Assembly (NCBI GenBank): GCA_050258415.1
Contig: JBLMYS010000355.1
Span: forward strand, 1 to 19,747
Direction: 5' to 3'
Length of the DNA: 19,747 nt
From: JAAXKN01 sp050258415
Lineage (GTDB): Bacteria > Bacteroidota > Ignavibacteria > Ignavibacteriales > SURF-24
In this document: one piece after another, positions 15,723-19,747 of the stretch
How positions within the stretch are numbered: position 1 is the stretch's first letter
How the letters are laid out: every line of letters starts with the position of its first letter
Made by a program: the position numbers and the translations under genes
The notes under the pieces: generated by a model
The model's input: the letters and a program-made list of their open reading frames with translations, nothing else
Databases searched by the model: none
What the model was told of the DNA's origin: nothing

Positions 15723-17267
15723 ATGAACGGTAAAATTGAAAAGCTGAAAGAGTTAAAGGCCCAGGCCCTCTTAGGGGGAGGGCAGGATAAGATTCAAACG
15801 CAGCACGATAAAGGCAAGCTGACCGCCAGGGAAAGGATAGAACTCCTGGTCGATGAAGGGAGTTTTGAGGAGGTTGACATGTTTGTCAAACACCGTTCAA
15901 AGGATTTCGGTATTGATAAACAGCAGTATCCGGGTGATGGTGTTGTTACGGGATTTGCCAAAATCGAAGGGCGCCCGGTTGCTCTCTTCAGCCAGGATTT
16001 CACGGTTTTCGGCGGTAGTCTTTCTGAGGCTCATGCTGAAAAGATCTGTAAAATAATGGATCTGGCCTTAAAAGTTGGCATACCGGTCATCGGTCTTAAT
16101 GATTCAGGCGGGGCAAGGATTCAGGAAGGGGTTGTTAGTCTTGGGGGCTATGCCGAAATATTCTTAAAAAATACGCTTTCTTCGGGAGTAATACCGCAGA
16201 TTTCAGCTATTTTAGGCCCATGCGCAGGTGGTGCGGTTTATTCACCTGCAATTACAGATTTTATTTTCATGGTCAAGCATACAAGCCACATGTTTGTAAC
16301 GGGACCGAGTGTCGTAAAGACTGTAACGCACGAGGAGGTTAGCTTCGAGGATCTCGGGGGAGCAGAGACGCATGCGGCAAAAAGCGGGGTTGCTCATTTT
16401 GCCATGGAAAATGAGGTGGAAATATTTGAGGGTATAAGAAAGCTGATGAGCTTTTTACCTTTAAATTACAGGGATACTTCGCCTGAGATAGAGTTTGATT
16501 TCAAGTCCGAGCTCTTAATACCGAAGCTCAATGAAATTGTGCCTGATAATCCAAATAAACCCTACGACATGAAGGAAATAATAAATCTTCTTGTAGACAA
16601 TCAGGATTTTTTTGAAGTCCACAGAAACTTTGCCGAAAATCTGATTGTAGGTTTTGGCAGAATTGGCGGTATGGCCGTAGGTATTGTAGCAAATCAGCCA
16701 AGATTTCTTGCTGGTGTCTTAGATATATCGGCTTCAATAAAGGGAGCAAGGTTTGTAAGGTTCTGTGATGCATTTAACATCCCATTATTGGTTTTGGAAG
16801 ACGTGCCCGGTTTTCTCCCCGGGACAGAGCAGGAATGGAACGGGATAATAAAGCATGGGGCGAAGCTGCTCTTTGCCTTCTGCGAGGCCACAGTGCCAAA
16901 AGTTACGGTTATCACAAGGAAAGCCTACGGCGGGGCATATGATGTAATGAATTCCAAGCACGTCAGGGGCGATTTTAATTTTGCGTGGCCCTCGGCTGAG
17001 ATTGCGGTTATGGGCCCAAAAGGTGCTGTTGAAATTATATTTAAGAAAGATATTTCGGAGTCGGAAGACCCGGCTGAAAAAGCGGCTCAGAAACTGGAAG
17101 AATACATTGAGAAATTTGCAAATCCTTATGTGGCAGCTGAAAGAGGATATGTTGATGATGTAATAATTCCGGCCGAGACAAAGATAAAGCTTATAAATGC
17201 GTTTCAGTTGTTAAAGACTAAAGTCGATGCAAACCCAAAGAAGAAGCATTCAAACATACCGTTGTAA
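15723..17267 (+). CDS. Acyl-CoA carboxylase carboxyltransferase (beta) subunit, propionyl-CoA type
   Basis: Transfers carboxyl from carboxybiotin to an acyl-CoA, most likely propionyl-CoA to methylmalonyl-CoA, or runs in reverse in a sodium-pumping decarboxylase. 514 residues, normal length, with two crotonase-fold halves. Oxyanion-hole regions are SGGARIQEG (128-136) and GPCAGGAVYSPA in the N half, and VPGFLPGTEQEW with KAYGGAYDVMNSKH in the C half. The Asp of GGAYDVM is the position that, as I recall from Streptomyces PccB, selects propionyl- over acetyl-CoA. The start ATG has GGAAGAG upstream. It is transcribed alone: no biotin carboxylase, biotin carrier or epimerase gene adjoins. PccB and MmdA cannot be separated by sequence, so no symbol is given. 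Confidence 0.92.
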   Translation: MNGKIEKLKELKAQALLGGGQDKIQTQHDKGKLTARERIELLVDEGSFEEVDMFVKHRSKDFGIDKQQYPGDGVVTGFAKIEGRPVALFSQDFTVFGGSLSEAHAEKICKIMDLALKVGIPVIGLNDSGGARIQEGVVSLGGYAEIFLKNTLSSGVIPQISAILGPCAGGAVYSPAITDFIFMVKHTSHMFVTGPSVVKTVTHEEVSFEDLGGAETHAAKSGVAHFAMENEVEIFEGIRKLMSFLPLNYRDTSPEIEFDFKSELLIPKLNEIVPDNPNKPYDMKEIINLLVDNQDFFEVHRNFAENLIVGFGRIGGMAVGIVANQPRFLAGVLDISASIKGARFVRFCDAFNIPLLVLEDVPGFLPGTEQEWNGIIKHGAKLLFAFCEATVPKVTVITRKAYGGAYDVMNSKHVRGDFNFAWPSAEIAVMGPKGAVEIIFKKDISESEDPAEKAAQKLEEYIEKFANPYVAAERGYVDDVIIPAETKIKLINAFQLLKTKVDANPKKKHSNIPL

Positions 17268-17298
17268 AAAAGATGTTTGAATTTAAAAGATTTTTTTT
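17248..17298 (+). terminator. Possible weak terminator at the 3' end of the carboxyltransferase gene
   Basis: ATTCAAACAT (17248-17257, inside the last codons) pairs exactly with ATGTTTGAAT (17273-17282) across a 15-base loop. An eight-T run lies at 17291-17298. The stem is A/T-rich and the T run is eight bases away, so termination is uncertain. Confidence 0.35.
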
Positions 17299-17360
17299 AA
17301 CTTAAAAAAGGGGGAGCATTGGCAATATTTAGCTTGACAATAAAAGTGTTTGAATTTAAA
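17274..17360 (+). repeat. 14-base direct repeat around the transglycosylase promoter
   Basis: TGTTTGAATTTAAA occurs exactly at 17274-17287 and 17347-17360. The first copy is in the hairpin after the carboxyltransferase gene. The second overlaps the spacer and -10 box of the next promoter, where a bound protein would block transcription. Confidence 0.5.
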
Positions 17361-17362
17361 TT
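17334..17362 (+). promoter_or_regulatory. Sigma-70-like promoter of the transglycosylase gene
   Basis: TTGACA (17334-17339), a 17-base spacer and TAAATT (17357-17362), 31 bases before the ATG. The ribosome site AAGGAG (17383-17388) is five bases from the start codon. Confidence 0.65.
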
Positions 17363-17393
17363 GGTTCCCAAATTCACTAGATAAGGAGTACGA

Positions 17394-19747
17394 ATGAAAA
17401 AAGTTGTCCTATTTTTATTTTTGATAAGTGTGTCCTTTTTTGCCTCATCTTGCAGCTTGTCAAAAGTAGGTAGTGACGATAAACCTTCAACAACCAACAC
17501 TAAGATCAAGGTTAAACCAACTGTAATTGTAAGTGAATTATTAGAAGAAGCCAGGCAGAACTACGTCAGCGCTCTGGCAAAGCAGGAGATCAACAGTACT
17601 ACTGAGGCTATAAATTATTATGAAGCAGCCCTTCGCATTCTTAATAATTTAAGCTATTATCCTGAGATCGACGATAATGAAGCTTACACACAGCTGGAAA
17701 AATCAATAACCGACGATTATCAGAAGTTCGTTGACGGTTTATCGGAATTACCTGAAGGTGTCTCTTTTGCGGCTTTGGAAGAATGGATGAAGAAGAGCAT
17801 GCCCGAAATCAAAGTTAAAGAAGAGGCTGTACAAAAGCCGAATCAGGTTGTCATTGTTGCCGACTTCCCTCTGGAAGTCAACAGCTATGTTGACCAGTAC
17901 ATTGAGATCTTTCAGGGCAAGTGGCGCAAGTACATGGAACTCTGGCTTTCACGTTCAGGGAAGTACTTCCCAATGATGGCCAAGATTTTTGCAGAAGAAA
18001 AAGTGCCTACTCAGCTCATTTTCCTTAGTATGGTCGAAAGCGGTGTTAACCCGGTTGCAAAATCCAGGGCAAAAGCCGTTGGCCTCTGGCAGTTCATGGC
18101 CTCGACGGGCAGGTTATATGGTCTTAATTCGGATATATATTTCGATGAAAGGAGAAATCCGGAGAAAGCCACCCGTGCGGCCGCAAAATACTTAAGAAAT
18201 CTCTATAACATGTTCGGTGACTGGTATCTCGCGCTTGCCTCTTATAACTGGGGCGAAGGTAATATTAAAAGAATTGTCACCAGGACGGGTAAGCATTCTT
18301 TCTGGGAGATCAGGGATTATATGCCGCGCGAGACAAAAGACTATGTGCCGCAGTTTATTGCCGTATCTCTCATTTCAAGCAACCCTGCCAAGTACGGCTT
18401 TAACAACGTTATGTTTGAAAAGCCTCTGGATTATGATACATACAAAGTTACCGAAGGCATAGACTTAAAGGTTCTGGCAAAATGTGCCAATACGACCTTA
18501 GAAGAGCTGCAGGACTTAAATCCTGAACTCACTCAGCGCTCTACTCCTCCGGATTTCCCGGGAGGCTATCAGCTCAGGATACCTAAGGGCAGAACGGATA
18601 TGTTTGCCGCCAACTTCAAGAATATTCCTGAGGATGCAAAGGTACAGTTTACCCTTCACTACGTGAAAAAAGGGGAGACTGTCAGCAAAGTTGCTAAGAA
18701 GTATGGAATTGCTGCTTCTGAACTTGCAAAAATTAATAATATTTCAACAAGGACCAAGCTTCCTAAAGGTGTAGCCTTAAAGATACCTGTTGCAGGATTT
18801 AACGAGACGGATTTTGTAGTTAATACCGACACGGCTCCTGCTATAGATAAAGAAAAGAGCCTTGCCGCTCCGTATACTGTTCAGAGCCAGAAGGTCAGGA
18901 ACCAGGAAAACACACAGCTGGCAGTCAAATCCAGCCAACCTGAAACTCAGGTCGCGGCTAATACACAGACTGCTCCAGACAGCCAGAATGTAGCTGACAA
19001 TCAACTCCTGGCAGACAACAGCCAGTCTCAGGATGAGGAGCAGAGTGCAGAGGAGGACCAGACTTCTGATAACGAAACCGAAGAGCAGTCCAACGTTGTA
19101 ATACGTCCTCAGGGCAAAGCCCTCGTTCAGTACAGTGTTAAAAAGAGCGATAATCTTACGGAAATTGCGGATCTGTTCAATGTGAGAGTTTCCGATTTAA
19201 GAAACTGGAACAACATCTCCTATACAGAAGCAATTCATGTAGGACAGGCGCTGAACATTTATGTCCCTGAAGAAAAAAAGGATTACTACGCAAGTCTGGA
19301 TAACCAGACTCAGGTGGAGAAAAGATCCTTAAAGAATACGCAGCTTAAGAATAATGCTAAGTGGGTAAGCCACAAGGTAAGACGCGGTGAAACGCTAGCT
19401 TCAATTTCTTCAAGGTATAATGTAACCATTTCGCAGATAAAACAGTGGAACAGCCTTCATAAAAACAGAATCAACGGCGGCACAAGGCTTAAAATCCTTG
19501 CCGAGAGCAACAGCCCTTATCTTTCACCTAATCAGAAGAGCAACTACAAAAGAAGCGGCCTGACAAGGTATAAGGTAAGACGCGGTGATACGATTGGAGA
19601 AATTGCCGACAGGTTCGGAGTGACTGTAAAACAGCTTCAGAAGTGGAACAAGCTTTCATCGAAAAAGCTGACTGCAGGAAAGAGCATTAAGATCTTGGGC
19701 AATGAGACCACAACTGCCTTAGGTGACAACACGAGCAAGGCTTCAGC
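17394..19747 (+). CDS. MltD-like membrane-bound lytic transglycosylase with LysM repeats, 3' end missing
   Basis: Cleaves the glycan strands of peptidoglycan with formation of 1,6-anhydro-muramic ends. 784 codons are visible with no stop before the window ends. The signal peptide ends in FASSC, making Cys20 a probable lipid-modified residue, although -3 is Ala rather than the usual Leu. A helical N-terminal region (about 40-180) precedes the SLT domain (about 195-320). Its catalytic Glu215 is in LSMVESGVNP, followed by KAVGLWQFM and ALASYNWGEGNI. An atypical LysM-like unit (about 349-398) and a LysM (about 421-464) precede a Gln/Ser/Glu-rich linker (about 465-575). Three more LysM units follow (about 578-625, 657-702, 724-770). 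E. coli MltD has two LysM units and about 450 residues, so this is an enlarged form. It has its own promoter. Confidence 0.93.
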   Translation, partial: MKKVVLFLFLISVSFFASSCSLSKVGSDDKPSTTNTKIKVKPTVIVSELLEEARQNYVSALAKQEINSTTEAINYYEAALRILNNLSYYPEIDDNEAYTQLEKSITDDYQKFVDGLSELPEGVSFAALEEWMKKSMPEIKVKEEAVQKPNQVVIVADFPLEVNSYVDQYIEIFQGKWRKYMELWLSRSGKYFPMMAKIFAEEKVPTQLIFLSMVESGVNPVAKSRAKAVGLWQFMASTGRLYGLNSDIYFDERRNPEKATRAAAKYLRNLYNMFGDWYLALASYNWGEGNIKRIVTRTGKHSFWEIRDYMPRETKDYVPQFIAVSLISSNPAKYGFNNVMFEKPLDYDTYKVTEGIDLKVLAKCANTTLEELQDLNPELTQRSTPPDFPGGYQLRIPKGRTDMFAANFKNIPEDAKVQFTLHYVKKGETVSKVAKKYGIAASELAKINNISTRTKLPKGVALKIPVAGFNETDFVVNTDTAPAIDKEKSLAAPYTVQSQKVRNQENTQLAVKSSQPETQVAANTQTAPDSQNVADNQLLADNSQSQDEEQSAEEDQTSDNETEEQSNVVIRPQGKALVQYSVKKSDNLTEIADLFNVRVSDLRNWNNISYTEAIHVGQALNIYVPEEKKDYYASLDNQTQVEKRSLKNTQLKNNAKWVSHKVRRGETLASISSRYNVTISQIKQWNSLHKNRINGGTRLKILAESNSPYLSPNQKSNYKRSGLTRYKVRRGDTIGEIADRFGVTVKQLQKWNKLSSKKLTAGKSIKILGNETTTALGDNTSKAS
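19374..19588 (+). repeat. Exact 17-base repeat in two LysM units
   Basis: AAGGTAAGACGCGGTGA occurs at 19374-19390 and 19572-19588, encoding KVRRG(E/D) at the start of the fourth and fifth LysM units. The spacing of 198 bases (66 codons) equals one repeat unit. Identity at DNA level suggests a fairly recent unit duplication. Confidence 0.7.

Noticed and set aside
17989..18462. Two short frames of 68 and 81 codons inside the transglycosylase
   Set aside because: They are other-frame shadows of the SLT domain. The real gene starts at 17394 and has no stop within the window.
1..19747. CRISPR array, insertion sequence, prophage or integrase
   Set aside because: No regularly spaced repeats, transposase motifs or phage structural genes were seen on either strand.

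Overview
This is a chromosomal window of housekeeping and cell-envelope genes, apparently from a Gram-negative bacterium of the Bacteroidota/Chlorobi superphylum, most likely Ignavibacteria or a relative. This placement is inference. The exopeptidase at 2522-4714 closely resembles the prolyl tripeptidyl peptidase of Porphyromonas. Unlike typical Bacteroidota, however, many genes have clear Shine-Dalgarno sites (AGGAGG, AAGGAG), and several promoters look like ordinary sigma-70 boxes (TTGACA-17-TATATT). Four probable starts are GTG or TTG. I see no insertion sequences, prophage genes, CRISPR array or rRNA.

Layout. 2-2356 (+) is the C-terminal three quarters of an RND efflux pump. It converges on 2522-4714 (-), a secreted S9 prolyl peptidase, across a gap that holds two inverted repeats. 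4847-6935 (-) is a proteostasis block: tRNA-Leu(UAG), then trigger factor, then clpP overlapping it by four bases, closed by a strong terminator. From 6936 everything is on the plus strand. A Nudix hydrolase sits behind two tandem palindromes. A tightly overlapping operon of a PfkB sugar kinase, mtnA and recO follows. A DegQ/HtrA protease comes next and ends at a strong terminator. Then come aroC with a glyoxalase-II-like metallohydrolase, a two-gene ABC-type unit, a propionyl-CoA carboxylase-type carboxyltransferase, and the first 784 codons of an MltD-like lipoprotein transglycosylase with LysM repeats that runs off the window.

How the genes fit together. Protein quality control (tig, clpP, HtrA), envelope work (RND pump, secreted peptidase, LysM transglycosylase) and core metabolism (aroC, mtnA, carboxyltransferase) account for most of the window. 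The part least explained by known families is 14031-15633. There an SsuB/TauB-like ATPase has changed residues in its Walker A, Q-loop, signature, Walker B, D-loop and H-loop positions, yet remains an uninterrupted gene. It abuts an equally divergent permease behind a near-consensus promoter, with no substrate-binding protein nearby. The PfkB-mtnA pair is the second most interesting item, because the kinase may feed the isomerase.
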